DNA of 64,000 bases, from positions 15,270,992 through 15,334,991 of the forward strand of contig NC_044283.2 of NCBI RefSeq assembly GCF_004027225.2, given 5' to 3'. Both the position numbers and the translations under genes were made by a program. Positions 1 to 12,715 of this stretch are shown piece after piece. The notes beneath the pieces are model-generated. The model searched no databases and was not told the origin of the DNA. It saw only the letters and a list, made by a program, of their open reading frames with translations. The first letter of the stretch is position 1; every line of letters begins with the position of its first letter. Source of the stretch: Strigops habroptila (lineage: Eukaryota; Chordata; Aves; Psittaciformes; Psittacidae).

Positions 1-3000
1 CTGAAAATTTCTTCAGTGTTGAGTCTTTCAGCCATTCAAAACTGAGCAATCTAAATTTAACTCTTTTGAACTGTTGCTGGATTCAATTTCCTAAAATTTT
101 AAGATATAAAGCATAATACTATGTGTACAGGGAGAATAAGTCTTAAGGATAAAATGAACGAGACACAGAAATGATAGTACAAGCTTTCTAACATTTGTCT
201 TAATAAAAGATAATGTCTAGTACACTGAAAACTGTACCAGGAAAATTTTATTACATCAAATATTATGTGACTTCAGGGCATTCTTGACTCTTCAGGTGAT
301 AAGAATTCTTGCTTTTTGAACTTTTTTCCTGAACTATTTCAATCAACATATGTGTTTTAATTTTGAATATGCTTATAACTCTTCAAATGTAACTTTTGTT
401 CTGTTTCTTTAGTTTTCTGGACCATAACATTTGTCTTGATATTCCTGATGGGACACCACCAAAATGAAAATCTAAAGAGGCCAGTTCTTTTTCTATACTT
501 TGATATGGTTGAAACCTCCAAAACAGTAATATGGCCCTTTCACTCCAGAGGCCCTCTTCTGTCTGATCTCTGAGGATTCAAATTTATTTCTTGGATGACT
601 TGCTGCCTGTACCAGCCAAGGATTTTAGTGCAGAAGATTCCTGATTAAATCTCTGGTGGGTTAATCAAGCTGGCTGCCAGCATACTAATACTTGATGCCC
701 TCCCAGGGCCAGCAGCTACGTGTAACTTGTGGGATGTGGAGTCTCTGACCTTTGAGTGGTGAGAAGAAATGCTCCCTACATAGTGGCAGGGTGCATGGCA
801 AGGAGACTCGAGCATGCGACCAAGAATGTTTTCTTGGATGTCTTAGCTGACTCACCTGGGTTTTGGTTCTCTTGTTGACTCTAATTGCCTAATACAAAGG
901 CTGAAACTTCAGGAGACATGTCTTGCATTCACCTCCCCATTTGGTATCAATGCATCTTCAGTCTTCTACGGTTTAGCGTCTGAACGTGGTGTGGAAGGCA
1001 TGATTCTACATAATGTAGCTGCAGTTTCTTGGTGACGGTTCTTGAGTGTCCTGCAGACAGTACATCTCCCCAGAAATAGTGTAACTCTATCTTGTAAATA
1101 CGACACTAAAATGAGAAAGGCATGTTCCAGACAATTTCCAGAGCTGGGCTACAATTTCAAAAAGTTCTTGCTGGGGAAGGGAAGACCCTTTTCATACTTC
1201 TCACTGTTCACTCCAAACTGAGACACTAAAGTAGTTTTATTTCACTAGCTTTTTTATATTTATCCATCTCATGATGGAAACTTCTAAGTCTGCTGACATT
1301 ACTGCTTGCTCCATGCTGTAGTTGTCTTACATTCAGTAGGAGTCAACTTCTTTCCACAGCACTAGGTCTTTGCAGTCTAATGAATTCTGCAGTGCAAGCT
1401 CTCTTTCTGCTATTTTCTCAACATCATTACACTCACTATCCACAAAGTTCTATGTACAGCACAAAAGCAGACTAATGCAACTAACATCAACTAATGCAGA
1501 TGTCTGGTATGCAGAGAGTTAATGCCTTTAAGGTTATCTTACTGGAAAGAAACAGGAACTGTTACATCACACTGCAATTCCTCTTAGAGTAGACAGGTAA
1601 AATAGGTCAGATGAATCACTACTTAAAAGTGCCTGTTTCTAACCACAGATTGTAAATCGAGTCCTAGGTCACTTGCTCAGTTGCTGATATCTGTACTGTA
1701 GATGCATTTTTAAATAAGATGAAAACCTCTCCTTAAGCCTGTCTCAAATATCGACTCTCCTAATCAGATTTTTAGCTCTTACAGCAGACCTGATGATACC
1801 CATTAGCATGCTCTGAGTGCAGCATGCAGTGGTTTCCTTATGGAGATTTCCAATAACTTGTTATCACCTTAGATATCCTCCTGACCCCAAAATTAAACTG
1901 GTGAATATATTTTCTCATTAAAAACCACAGCAAATAACTAACTCTTTTATCTGAAAGAGCAAATCTTTCTATGTCTAAGAAATCCACCAGCAAATGGTTT
2001 AGCATGTTATTGGACAGTTTCAGTTGGGACCAGTCCTGCTTCTGAAGTTGGGGTTCTTTTGTAGAAGAAATGCATGCTTCCTGTGGCCAGAATGATAATA
2101 ATTGGAAAGTCGCTAGTTCTGTCACCACTAGTGTTACACAACAGCAAGTGGTGGTTACGGAGGCAAAAGCCTGTCTCTTTTCTTCCCTGGATGAGCTTTG
2201 TGATCCCTTTTGGATAATGCATGCCATGTCAAATTTCAGCTTGAACAGTTGAAGTTTGGCAGAGTGTAAGCAATAGAAAGTGGGATCTCTTCAGGGCAAG
2301 GGCTGGATAACATTAATAATACACACTGCTAACAGCTCTTTCCTAGTTGCTCACTGACAAGGCTTTATTTCTGGTCTTTTCTATGCTTAATTTGAAATGA
2401 AAAATTCTTCATAACCCTTGATGATTTGCTTGGATCTGTTAGATTGGTGTAGTTACACTGAAATATCATGAACAATATTATTTCATTAGGAGAAATAATT
2501 TCCTTTCCTAACTGGCAGAGTCATGTGCTTAACAACCGAAAGTCGTAGGCAGCCTCCATCCTTGTCATCATAAAGATGAAATTCCCAAGTTTTACCTTTT
2601 CCGTTAAGGCCCTGAGCAGGCTAATTGTCCTGGAGCACTGAAGCAGAACCTAAAATGTGTACAGAGCTTGGTCTATCCCTTCAAAGTGCCCATGTCCTTT
2701 TCTCTTTATGGACCTAGGATCGATCGTTTTTTTCTCGGAGGCTGGGAAGAAAACAGTTTAGTCCCCAGTTTGTGTTCTGACTTTTTGCAATACAATACTT
2801 CCGACCTCCAAATGTCTTTGAAAAATCCTTTGCTAATCCTGACATTTTTTTCTCAGTTTGCGGCTATCATCTGACTGATTTATAACAGTTTCAAAGGGAA
2901 CTGAGGACCCCATCTATTATCAATCAAGACTCACCTCTTGCTAAACTGTAGAAAGACTATTCCAGCTGTATGGCTGTTACTCACCAGGCACCATGTACCA

Positions 3001-4545
3001 GCAGAGAGATTAGAGGTCTTGAACATTACGGAGAGCGTTCTCATAGCACTCACTGAGTTGTGGACTGCTGCCACAAATTCCCTATGCATCATGATGAGAG
3101 TATGCTACACTTATGCACGACAGTGTTATTTTCAATCAAATTTGTAGTAGGTAGGGATATGGGAATGTATTTTCATGCCAGCCTGTTACTTGCAACACCA
3201 AGTGTATTAAGCAGCTGGAAGAAGCTTTAGAAACTCAGGACTTGCAGGCTCCTCAAGTGACTAAGGGTGGAACTCATTTTATCAGACATTGATCTAGAAA
3301 GCAGACATCTAGCCCAAAGCAATTTGGGGTTTTTTTATGGCAGGTGGTGTGAATGTTCTTCTGAAGGTGCCTGTTTACATTTGCTGACTATGGAGGGGAC
3401 CTAGAAAACCATTTAAATTCATTCCTAACATTTAGATGGCTGAAATTAGGTGCGATGAATCCCATCCTAATCCTATGTTAGGACTTCTACATTCCTAATT
3501 TGTGGAAGTGAAAAATGTCAGTGTTAGAGCAAATGAGAAGATTAGCATTCCCATATTTCTGTTTCTGACCAGTAGCATCCCAGTGTATAATCTCTGGAAA
3601 AATAGAACATTATTGCTTGTTTTTTATGGCCAGGTTGGTTTTCTTCCCAGTTTGCTTTTTTCTTTAATCATTCTCAACAAATATATAAGAAAGACTTTCT
3701 TCCCAGGAACAAGGCAATTAATGAACATGGCTTGAAATCCAAGATGTATGTATCATCTCCAATAGATCGTACCCAACTGCTTTATCCTTACAGCAGCTGG
3801 TGTGCTGCAGATCCCACGATTCAGTCTTTTTGCTGGTAATTTTAATTGATTTGGTGTTGGTCAGTGTTAGAAAGCTGCAGAGAATTTGTAGTGCTGCGCA
3901 ACAGCTGGGGAGCAGGAGATGGCAATTAATGTTTTCCTAGTACCTCCCTTGCAAACCCCTATGTGATATAACACAATACAATGCTGAAATGATACCATGG
4001 TTGCAGCAGAGTTCTGCACCTCCTGTAAGTGAGCCAAGGTCAAAGAGACCTTACTGAAACAAAGGATTTTGACTACACTGAAAGAAAAAAATAAGAATGC
4101 AATTAGAACATTTTGATACTTGCAAATACAATTTTTCCCCATATAAAGCATTAATCCATCACTGAAGTGAGAAATTTAACTTGACATTTCATTTTAGAGT
4201 AAATAATTCTTTATTAAAATGCTAGAACTTTTTTGAGTAATAACATTCTCAACTTCAAACAGCCTGGATCCCGATATGTCGTCCTGAAATCTTGTAGGAT
4301 GGAAACACACACTGCACAGGATTAGCTGTTCACCATTTTATTTGTATGCAGACTGCAGTCCTGCAGCCCTGTGTATGGAGGAAGGCTCACAGTCCAGTCC
4401 CTGAGAGCTCACTGGTGGCTATGGAGTGGCTGGGCTATGCCCGGGCTTTCTTCCTACCACCTATCTATGACAAGCGGAACCTGAGTAACAAAGCTTCTCC
4501 CACACTTGTCCATTACATTCCAATGCCATGTGGAAGCCAATTTGT
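1..4545. other. Non-coding AT-rich DNA, no gene recognised
   Basis: Both strands were read for exons, repeats and RNA genes. Open frames here (the longest is 129 codons on the minus strand at 1838-2227) have no recognisable domain, signal peptide or repeat and overlap frames on the opposite strand. I treat them as chance frames. No CR1 tail, LTR end or tRNA-like fold was noticed. The stretch could be intergenic or part of a long intron; nothing in the sequence decides this. Confidence 0.6.
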
Positions 4546-4699
4546 GTGATGGGGCAAACACTTGCTCCAGTGGTGAATTTTGCTGGCATCAGTGGGACTT
4601 GTCATCTGGAAAAAACACCGGAGACAGACAGCACTGGCCCAAGAGCAAACTGTTGCCCTCCTCACCACTAAAAGGTGAGTTTTTGAAAGCAATCAAAGC

Positions 4700-5660
4700 A
4701 GGTTTCAGTGACATTTAACTTTAAGTCTGTGTGTGGTAAAACAAACCTATAAAACTCCACTTGCCCCCCTTCTCCCCTTTTGATTTACAAAGGTGGAAAC
4801 TTTCAGCATGTCTTAGCTGTAGACAATAAAACATTTTTCAAAAACACATTAAGAGTGTCAAAAACCACCTTCGAGATGAGTAACATCTTTTAAAGTAATG
4901 GGCTAAATCAAACCAAAACCTTTGCTGACATTTTGATTGCATTTGTGTTAGTCGGTATAATGAAAAATTAACTTTACACATAAAAAATTTATTGTAGCTT
5001 CTTTTATTGCCTAGGAAAGAAAGTTTAGTGTAGCCAACTGAACCATGCTTCTTCATGGGTTGTCACTTTATACACTTTATTATTGTAACTTATGGGGATG
5101 TTTGTAAGCAAAGGAGTGTTATTTATTCTGCAGTACTCCCATTTGCTCACTCATTACGCTCATCATGGCTCTATGTAATAAACTTCACAATATCACACAT
5201 TAATGGGGTTATTTAAACTATAACTACTGTAAGTTAATGCGCAAATGCCTTGCAGTTTTCCAATGTTTACTTGCAATCTGAAATAATGTTCAAGGCATGC
5301 TCTCAGTTGGGGAAGAATCACACACTTTAGTGCAATAATGTATGGGGAAATGTACAATTATTTATTAAATATAGAAGAATTGACATTAATGTCTGTATAT
5401 CATTGGGTGTGTCTATTCATTAAAATGATTGCTTGATACTTATTTGTGGCAGATAAAACATATTTAGTGCCTTTTCATGCAAATTACTCTGTCGAATACT
5501 TGCCCAAACCAATGTAAATTTTAGAAATAGTTAAAATATTGTTGAAGTCTCCTTGTTTTCCTAAGAGTTAGCAAGAATGAGAAGCAGATAAACTGCAGTT
5601 ACCCAAAGGCAAGAACTCTGGTGATTAACTTTATTATTGCTTGTTAATGTGTTTTCTTTT
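4700..5660. other. AT-rich unique block with homeodomain-like core sites
   Basis: The block has no recognisable repeat. It is rich in short TAAT/ATTA cores and contains one octamer ATGCAAAT at 5477-5484 and a perfect 14-base palindrome AGATCTATAGATCT at 5672-5685, just past its end. Blocks of this texture in gene deserts are often conserved non-coding elements, but texture alone is weak evidence. Cross-species alignment would decide. The adjacent 5686-6489 shows nothing distinctive. Confidence 0.2.
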
Positions 5661-6489
5661 CCATACTGACCAGATCTATAGATCTATAATTCTTTTGCAT
5701 GCTTTCTGCTTAAAGGCTCTTTTGAAACAAAAGCTTGAGAACTTAGGAAGAAATTCCTAAGAAAGTAATTTTTATAAGAAACTGTTATTTTCTGGTTGAT
5801 TTAAAAGGATACTGGATATTTTTTCCTTTGTTCTTGAAACCAGAATGTGCATGTGTGATCAATAATGTAGGAAGTATCTGAGTGTTGAAAAACACAGATT
5901 TTCACTTGTGCTGAAATTGGTAAACTTCAACCTGATTTTTCAGATGATAATTATTTTAATTCAAGAGTTTCACACACTGTAACTGTTCTTTAAATATATT
6001 TTTAGCCATCTAACAGAGTACAAACAATGTGTATTAAAAAGTTGATCTGATGAAATTACATCACTTTCTAAAGCAGATGTTCCCATTATTCAGAAGAAGC
6101 CATTGATTTTCCAGACTAATTCCTGATCCTCCTGAGAATGACAGCTAGTGATGAGGATACCTCTTGGTAAAAGCCAGTGATGTAAATTCGAAACACCATT
6201 TTACATGACAGATGATAGCTATTAATTTGCAAAGAGATGTGTGTGCTTTAGTGCATATGCCTATAAATGAAAAGTCCAACACCGGAACATCTCAAGCTTA
6301 AGTAAAGAACTAACTGGGTGGAGGGTATACCTAGTACACCTTGAAGGTCAATTCCTCTCAATTTTACATGAGCTGTCCCTGGCTTGCTTGCTACCACCCT
6401 GCTTCATATTTGGGTTCCCCCCCTTTTATTACAGCAGATAAAAGGACAGGATCTTCTGTTTTGAAACGACCCTGAAAAGTTCAGACCAA

Positions 6490-6670
6490 AGCGCTTTTAA
6501 ATTCCATTATCTGAAATGCAGAAATCCTCAATGAAATGCTGCCAAGCATTGCCATGGCAACATGATGTCACCTGGTGACAGAACAAGCATCATAGCATTT
6601 AGCTGAGGCTGCGTTCCTTCCTTTATGAGCAAAAAGGTGATCTTGGAAGCTGGGGCCCAGCTGGGCAAAG
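6490..6670. promoter_or_regulatory. Candidate regulatory block: RFX X-box-like palindrome, CRE-like site, E-box
   Basis: Three motif matches sit within 27 bases. ATTGCCATGGCAAC at 6548-6561 differs by one base from the symmetric RFX X-box GTTGCCATGGCAAC. TGATGTCA at 6563-6570 is one base from the CRE palindrome TGACGTCA. CACCTG at 6569-6574 is an E-box. What is seen is the motif cluster; binding or enhancer function is inferred. There is no CpG island or TATA box beside it, so a distal element is more likely than a promoter. Confidence 0.3.
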
Positions 6671-8584
6671 GAACGTCTGCAATCTAAACATTTTCATTCA
6701 CCTTTGGTGGGAGAGAAACTGCTTTCAGTTCTCGTTTCTGAACACGGGGCAGGGTCTAAATCGCACAGGCAGGAGACATGCACTATCAAGAATGGAGAGT
6801 GAGTGGAGGATAAACCATTATCAGTCAGTTTATGCCTTAAAGGCAAGCAAGAAAGGGAGTAGCTGTGAGCCCAGCTCTGCAGACTATGCCATCCCCAGGA
6901 TTCATAGATAAGACACATAGCCACTGCTCAGGGACTCAGCCTGGGCAACACAAGTGCTGCTTACCTGCCACATCACACACAACAGACAATGTTTCACTGC
7001 ATTTAGCTATTCACATGCAATTCTGACATGCTTTAAATGTCAGCTAGTGCTTTCACTTTGGGTGCCTGGAAGATTTTAGACTGAGCTTTAAACTTGTGAG
7101 GGTGGATCCCTGTTACGTGGGTGCACTGCTTCACTATTTTGGGCCTCAGCCAAGCAAAACCTCACAGTCAATATGCTTTTCCTCCAAGCTTTTAATAACC
7201 TTCACAGGAAGACAACAAGTACAGAAACCACCCACAGAATCCGCTACAGGATGAGTAAAAATAAGATATTTTGGCATGGATTAGAGGTGAAGAAAACAGG
7301 AAAGGGTCCGCTGGAAGTCCTGGCAAGTAGAAGTCCACATACAAGCAATTGCAGCATCCTCTGGAGAAGTTTAACTGTAGTATACATACATTTTCCTTAT
7401 TTTTTTTTTATTTTTTTTTTCTTCATATATTTCTGGCTTCTTTAGTGCCTCCAAATTCTGGAACCCAGAGCGGCTGCTCAGAGGTGTGAGGCAGAGCCAA
7501 AGCTGTGCTATGCTTCACTGAGGATCTTTTGCAAATGTGCATGTCAAAGTTCTCACTAGTTTTAATCTGAGTTCACAGTCCTTGAGGCATCAGTGAAACT
7601 AACACCTCATAATGAAACCCGGGAAAAACTGCAAGGCGAATGTGATTTCAATATTTACAGCAAATCTCAAGCACGTTTCAAAGCTGTGAGTCAGCCCAGC
7701 TTTGTTGGGTTTTATTTGGATTTACACTGAGAAAAGTTATACTTGGAAAAGTTATAATTGGGATATTAATTTCTCCCATTTTCTTCCAAATAGGCTAGGT
7801 TGCCCCACATTATGTGTAGTATAAATAAGAAAATATTTGAATGGAGAAGAACTGTAAGAAACACATTTAGGAACACTTGAAATAGTGCAAGATTTTAAAT
7901 TATTCTTTCTTGTGCTGATATTCTTCAGGTTTCGTTATTTCAAGTAATATCTTACAATATGAAATTGAAAAACATTTATTCTGGCTTTTCATAATCCTTG
8001 CTGATATGATGCAGGAAGTCCAATGTCTTCACCTCTCCCATTGCTCTTCTCTTGTTGATTTAAAATCAACTTGAGTTAGCTGTACATCTTCTCACATTGG
8101 GTGAAAACCATGTCCTAGCTCTTTGAGCCCAACTCCTCACCATATCATTCCACATTGTACCACTCATTTTGTAGACCTACTGAGCTCTACCTTAGTCTCT
8201 ACTATGGTGATCAGGAGACCTTTCCAGAATCCATTTTTTCTAATAATTAGCCATTTTCTCCTAATTTCCAGTCTGTGTATATTCACACTTTCCTGAGTTT
8301 TCTCATCAAGGCAGATGGAAGTCAAAACCTCCTCTATCCCTACCATTCACAATCTGTCTTGCCAGGCTGTATTTCTTGATACATAATTTTGCTGCTCTAC
8401 ATTTTAACAAAGGCATCACTCTTACCTCTCTAAGAGGAAGTGTGGGTAATTCTATGCCTATACTTCAACAGCAACTCTTTGCAGCAAAACTGTTTTCCGG
8501 GACGCACTATAATTCTCCACAATGACCATCTGGCATGAAATCAATGAAGAGTAACTTGGGTTATCACAGTTTTTCACTTTGGAG
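6671..8584. other. Non-coding DNA, no gene recognised
   Basis: Unique sequence with a short T-rich run at about 7399-7422. The 90-codon frame at 7173-7445 ends in a low-complexity Phe-rich stretch encoded by that run and is not credible as a gene. No mobile element was recognised. Confidence 0.55.
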
Positions 8585-8645
8585 GGCACTCAGTTTCTTT
8601 GAAATCAATGGTGATTACTCCTTACTTCCTGAGGATTTAGGTAAG
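8585..8645. repeat. Palindromic amniote repeat relic
   Basis: Contains a core close to TGAAGTCAATGG (here TGAAATCAATGG) followed by GTGATTACTCC and a CTGAGGATTTAG end. This resembles from memory the palindromic repeats common in turtle and bird genomes, built around CCATTGAAGTCAATGG with TTACACCAGCTGAGGATCTGG flanks. The family name is not certain. The copy is short and heavily diverged. Confidence 0.4.
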
Positions 8646-10660
8646 ATCAATTGCTATTCAGCATCTCCCAAGTGCGGGTTTTGTATGAAGATACTGAACC
8701 TTGGATTCAGGCATCCATCTTTAAAGACCTTTATCTGGAAACACCTGCAATGGTGATCTGGTGTTGATCAATGGTGTAAGTAATGCTGTGTTCAGTGATG
8801 GTGGAAAATGTGAAGGAATCAGGCAGCCAAGATCATGGGTTTTACCCTGTCCAGTTCATGCTAATGGTCTGCTGCAAGTCCTATTTCACTGGGCATGTGT
8901 TAACTGTTTAGCTGCAGTCATATTTCACAAGATTGTTGAGTTAACATTACATGAATTATACACGGTTTATAAACCGATTATTTAATCAGTGGAAAATTAA
9001 GTTCATAGATGTTGTCCAAATCTGAACTAGGACATTCATCAGCAGAACTGCTAAATTTTTAATCAAGTCTGCTGTGCTTGATGTAGCTATCATTCTAAAT
9101 TGCCCTCTCTCCACTGGCCCTCTTATTGCAACATATATTTTAGCGTTATCCGTTCTCATTGCTGATTGATTTTTTCAGCTCAGATTTAAGGCAGAATGAC
9201 ATGTCATTCAGTATTTTCATCAAAGGACAGTGTTACTTACTTTTAACAGAGGAAATGCTTTAAATATTAGGACGAGTGATTTTGAATGCTGTTCCAAGTT
9301 CTTCAGTTCATTCAAACCAGCAAATACTTAGAAGCATCTTTTAAAAGCAAACTTGTGGCAGAAGTATAAAAAGGAAGGATTTCTGCTTGTCTTGAGGATA
9401 TGAGGAGCAATTTGAAACATTCTGGCCTGTATTTGTTTGGGGATTTGATTGCTTAATTTATTTCTGGAAAACGTCTAGATGAGAAGAAGTAATGAGCAAT
9501 ACACTGTCTCTAGGTATTTAACCGTTTCCCACCCCATGTAGAATTCAGTTGCAAACCGAATTTTTCCTGTTCTGTAAAAACCTTTGGGAACTCTGTTCTA
9601 TGAAAATCATAAGAAAAATATTTCCAAAGATGAGAAAAGCTACAGATAATTTACCCTGAGAATAACCTGAAAGTCTAGTACTATGATTTGATAGAGCCAT
9701 GACAGGTAAGGGAGAGAGAGCAATGCCTTCTCAGCCCTAATTTCTCACATCCCCCTGAACAAGCTTTTCAGGAAGCTCAGTACCAGAAGATGGGAAGCCT
9801 TTTCTGGTAGACATACACTCATTTCATCCCTTCAGTTTTACATTCATATGTACAGCTTTTCTCTAAAGGAATTTGGGATGCATGTAGGAAGCGAAGTATT
9901 CTCGTCTTTACTCAACTGAACAAAAAACTAAAGCTCCTTGTAAGTGCTATCTGTTTGCACAAGTATGTTATTAATTTCACTACACATTTTTTAAGCATCC
10001 TACATTCACTCATCATGAGAAGAGGGTTCACTCTTGCTTGGGACTTCAACCTATTACTTGTTACTTCTGAATGGCATGACTTAACATATTAGTACTGCAA
10101 CCTTAAGCTCAGAGTAATTTTTTAAGGACAGCCATGCCTTGAATCTGGCAGTCAAGTTTAATGCAAGTTAGAGAGTTTTACATAGGGGCATAATGTAAAT
10201 AAAAAAAAAAAATAAATGCCCAAACCAACCAATCGTCCATGTGGTAAACTTTCTGAATGTTGCATTTCAAATGTTTTCAAAAGTTGCTTACAAGCCTGTG
10301 TACATGCATAGCCCTAAATGATGGTGCTGCACAATATATTTGGAGTAGAAACAAGTGATATCCTGGATGTTAGAGATGTTGTGATGCATCTAAATTTTAC
10401 TCTCAGCTTCCATCCACATGCTCTGTACAGCTGAAATTCTCCATTTGTTCCCATTCTCTTACATTTTTTTATGTCTAATGTAACAAGATAAGGAAGAGAT
10501 TCAATAGAACTGAAATACTCTCCCGTGTTCCTAATTCTGTATGCATCTGTTTTGAAACAATTCTTCTCCTTCAATATATTTTGAATACCATGTTCATTTT
10601 ATAAACATATTTCTTCACAGTTTTGTTATTCATCCAGCTAATATAAAACCAGTGATAATA
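8646..10660. other. Non-coding DNA, no gene recognised
   Basis: Unique AT-rich sequence. An A run sits at 10201-10212. Short open frames lack any family resemblance. Nothing else was seen. Confidence 0.55.
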
Positions 10661-10712
10661 AGGACCAGATGCTCAGCTGGAATAAAATTTACACCAGCTG
10701 AAGATCTATCCA
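10661..10712. repeat. Palindromic amniote repeat relic with intact inverted arms
   Basis: Arms CAGCTGGAATAAA (10674-10686) and TTTACACCAGCTG (10688-10700) are inverted repeats matching at 11 of 13 positions with a one-base spacer. Outer sequence (CCAGATGCT and GAAGATCTATCC) also mirrors the GGATCTGGCC-type ends of this repeat class. The usual centre with the CCATTGAAGTCAATGG core appears to be missing, leaving a short hairpin. It resembles a MITE-like remnant; family assignment is from memory. Confidence 0.5.
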
Positions 10713-11431
10713 GTGTTACAAAAACCTCCTATGGTGAAACACAGATGAAAGTGTCAAGCCACAAAATGTTATTTCATATCGCTCTGAAACCATGCAGAAA
10801 AATAAAGATCTGCATGGGTTCAATGGAGAATTATAAATAAATCTTCATTTATTCAAGACATTTCATGAACCATTTTTCATTTCCTGACAAATCTGAGATG
10901 ATTTTTAAGACTCTAACACAACCATAATCGTTTGAGGTTTTGTAAGAAAAGTTTTACCTTGGTTTTTTTACAGATAATTGTTTGAGATTAATATCACTGG
11001 CTCTTATCCATTTCCCTGCATTTTGAGTTTATTCTGCACATAGACACAGAATATACATATATGGCACATATCTATGACAAATACTGCTTATTCACACTGC
11101 ACATCTAAGATCAGATGTGCCCAAAATATGAAAAGGTTTTCAAATGAAATAGCTTAATCTCTTCCATATTCTGCAGGTCTATTTTTGGCAATAATACCAG
11201 CCTCTGTTTTGCACATGTATTTATTTAATGACAGTCCCTGTTCCTTAAATTGCCAATTGTATTGCTGATTTTCTTTTCATGCTAATAACCCAGTTCTTTC
11301 AGACTCTTTGTATTAGGTTGTTATCAGGGCTGTTTTCTGTGTTGGGGTCATGTCTTCCTTTTTTCCAGGAGGTTGCATTCATCAAGCTGAAGAGCAGGCA
11401 GTTATTATAGAGATTTTAAATTTTTACAATT
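10713..11431. other. Non-coding DNA, nothing recognised
   Basis: AT-rich unique sequence with no repeat ends, no exon-like frame and no RNA gene noticed. Confidence 0.5.
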
Positions 11432-11520
11432 AAGCCCCACTCCTGCAAAGAATGATCAATGATCCTTACTTTAAACACATGATCTGTCCCACCAGATTAG
11501 TCTTAAGCACATGTATAAAT
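11432..11520. repeat. Palindromic amniote repeat relic (CCTGCAAA / AAGCACATG type)
   Basis: The order CCACTCCTGCAAA, then CTTACTTTAAACACATGA, then GTCCCACCAG, then CTTAAGCACATGTATAAATC fits the amniote palindromic repeat in which 'cctgcaaacacttatgcacatgcttaa' and its reverse complement flank a central 'gtcccattgaagtcaatgggac'. Most positions have decayed but the order of blocks is kept. Recognised from memory; a consensus alignment would confirm. Confidence 0.45.
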
Positions 11521-11670
11521 CTTGGCACTTTTAGAACCTAAATAACGTTTGTTTTTTTATATTTCTGAACCTAAAGGAATTGATCTGGTGATGACTAGAC
11601 ACTAAGCAACTAGTTTCAAAGAAGTGTATTGTCAGTTACAAGTGGATTCATCCTGGGGCACAGTTCTGAG

Positions 11671-11755
11671 TTGGGACTTAGAAAGTTTGGGTCAAGATGT
11701 GGCTCTCTCATTCCCTCATGAAGTAACCTTGAATGAAGCACTGAGGTTCAGATAT
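11671..11755 (-). repeat. Possible MIR/CORE-SINE-like fragment, reverse orientation
   Basis: The plus strand reads GGACTTAGAAAGTTTGGGTC, then GTGGCTCTCTCATT, then GTAACCTTGAATGAAGCACTGAGG. It follows the reverse-complement MIR pattern (gggttc..tggctctgcca..tgaccttgggcaagtca..ctcagtttcc). Divergence is high and the end of the SINE is absent. Confidence 0.35.
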
Positions 11756-12060
11756 TCAAACTCCTTCAGCTTCCTAATTCCCTGGCTTCAGGTTCTCAGA
11801 TTTAGGTGTCCCAATGTTCTTGCATTTGTAGGCAAAAAATCTTCTAGCTGATTGCAGTAAGGCAGAGTGCAACTCCCATAAAGAATGACATTGTCAATAC
11901 CCCATCTATCCATTGTGTCAGCATGCACGTACCCATGCCTTGGTTCCTTGTGTGTTTAAAAATACCAAACCTAGATCCAAGCAGAACTTGAGTCTTCCAG
12001 AGGAAGGTTCACTGCTTTTACATTTAAAGGTGTTTGCAGACATGGTCTTTTTACTGGTGG
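11756..12060. other. Non-coding DNA, nothing recognised
   Basis: Short unique interval between a possible SINE fragment and an AT-rich block. No gene signal. Confidence 0.5.
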
Positions 12061-12175
12061 TACTGATTACAGTTTAGCCTAGCCACTAGGTGCTCTGGTC
12101 ATGCAAATTAATAATAAAAATATCCATGAATAATGGTGAAATCAGTGTTCAGCTACTATTTAAACATGTGCTTGT
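12061..12175. other. AT-rich block, candidate conserved element
   Basis: Holds ATGCAAATTA at 12101-12110 followed by several TAAT and ATCCATGAATAATGG motifs in a short unique interval without repeat signature. Function is not shown; listed only as a target for conservation analysis. Confidence 0.2.
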
Positions 12176-12666
12176 AAGTAGGTAGAAGCTATGGTCTCTA
12201 TCTGCATGCTTTCACATATAATCAGCAGTACTGGGCTAACTATACCATTTGTATTCTAGAGAATTATGGGAGGCTACAGAAAAGTTTCCTGCGTTCTCCT
12301 CACATACCTCTTCAGCCGATCATGAGTCAGACCTGCACTGCTTATTACAATATTATTAGCATAAGTTGTTTTAGTAAAATAGTAAATAATTCATAAAGAA
12401 ATCTGCAAAAGCAAATGTTTACCTTTTCCCTTATTTCCATTGGGTTTGAAGAGAATCATTCACTTTCTTCAAATATTTGATTTTAAAATGTGGTAACAGT
12501 GTGTTTTCCACTCTAGGTGGCCTGTGTGCTTCCTCTTTTCTGAGTAAAACTTTTGAAAACTTGGTGCCACAGTGAAAGTAAGGAAAGCATACAGACAACT
12601 GAGGTTCTTCGTCTGTTTTAAAAGACAACAGGACACAAGATAAAGTGGATCTCAGCTTGCAAGTAG
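12176..12666. other. Non-coding DNA, nothing recognised
   Basis: Unique AT-rich sequence; the 65-codon minus-strand frame at 12431-12628 has no family resemblance. Confidence 0.5.
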
Positions 12667-12715
12667 CTAGGGCCAGGTCTGCAAGGTGCTGAAACAGCCA
12701 ATTTCCACTGAAGTT
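12667..12715. repeat. Palindromic amniote repeat relic (GCAAGGTGCTGA type)
   Basis: TAGGGCCAGGTCTGCAAGG followed by TGCTGAAACAGCC and TTTCCACTGAAGTTTC resembles one half of the repeat whose arms read 'gggcctgatcctgcaaggtgctgagc' around a 'cccattgaagtcaatggg' centre. Only one arm and part of the centre remain. Confidence 0.4.

Noticed and set aside
1838..2227. 129-codon minus-strand open frame
   Set aside because: No domain or family resemblance, overlaps frames on both strands, and no splice or promoter context; consistent with chance in AT-rich DNA.
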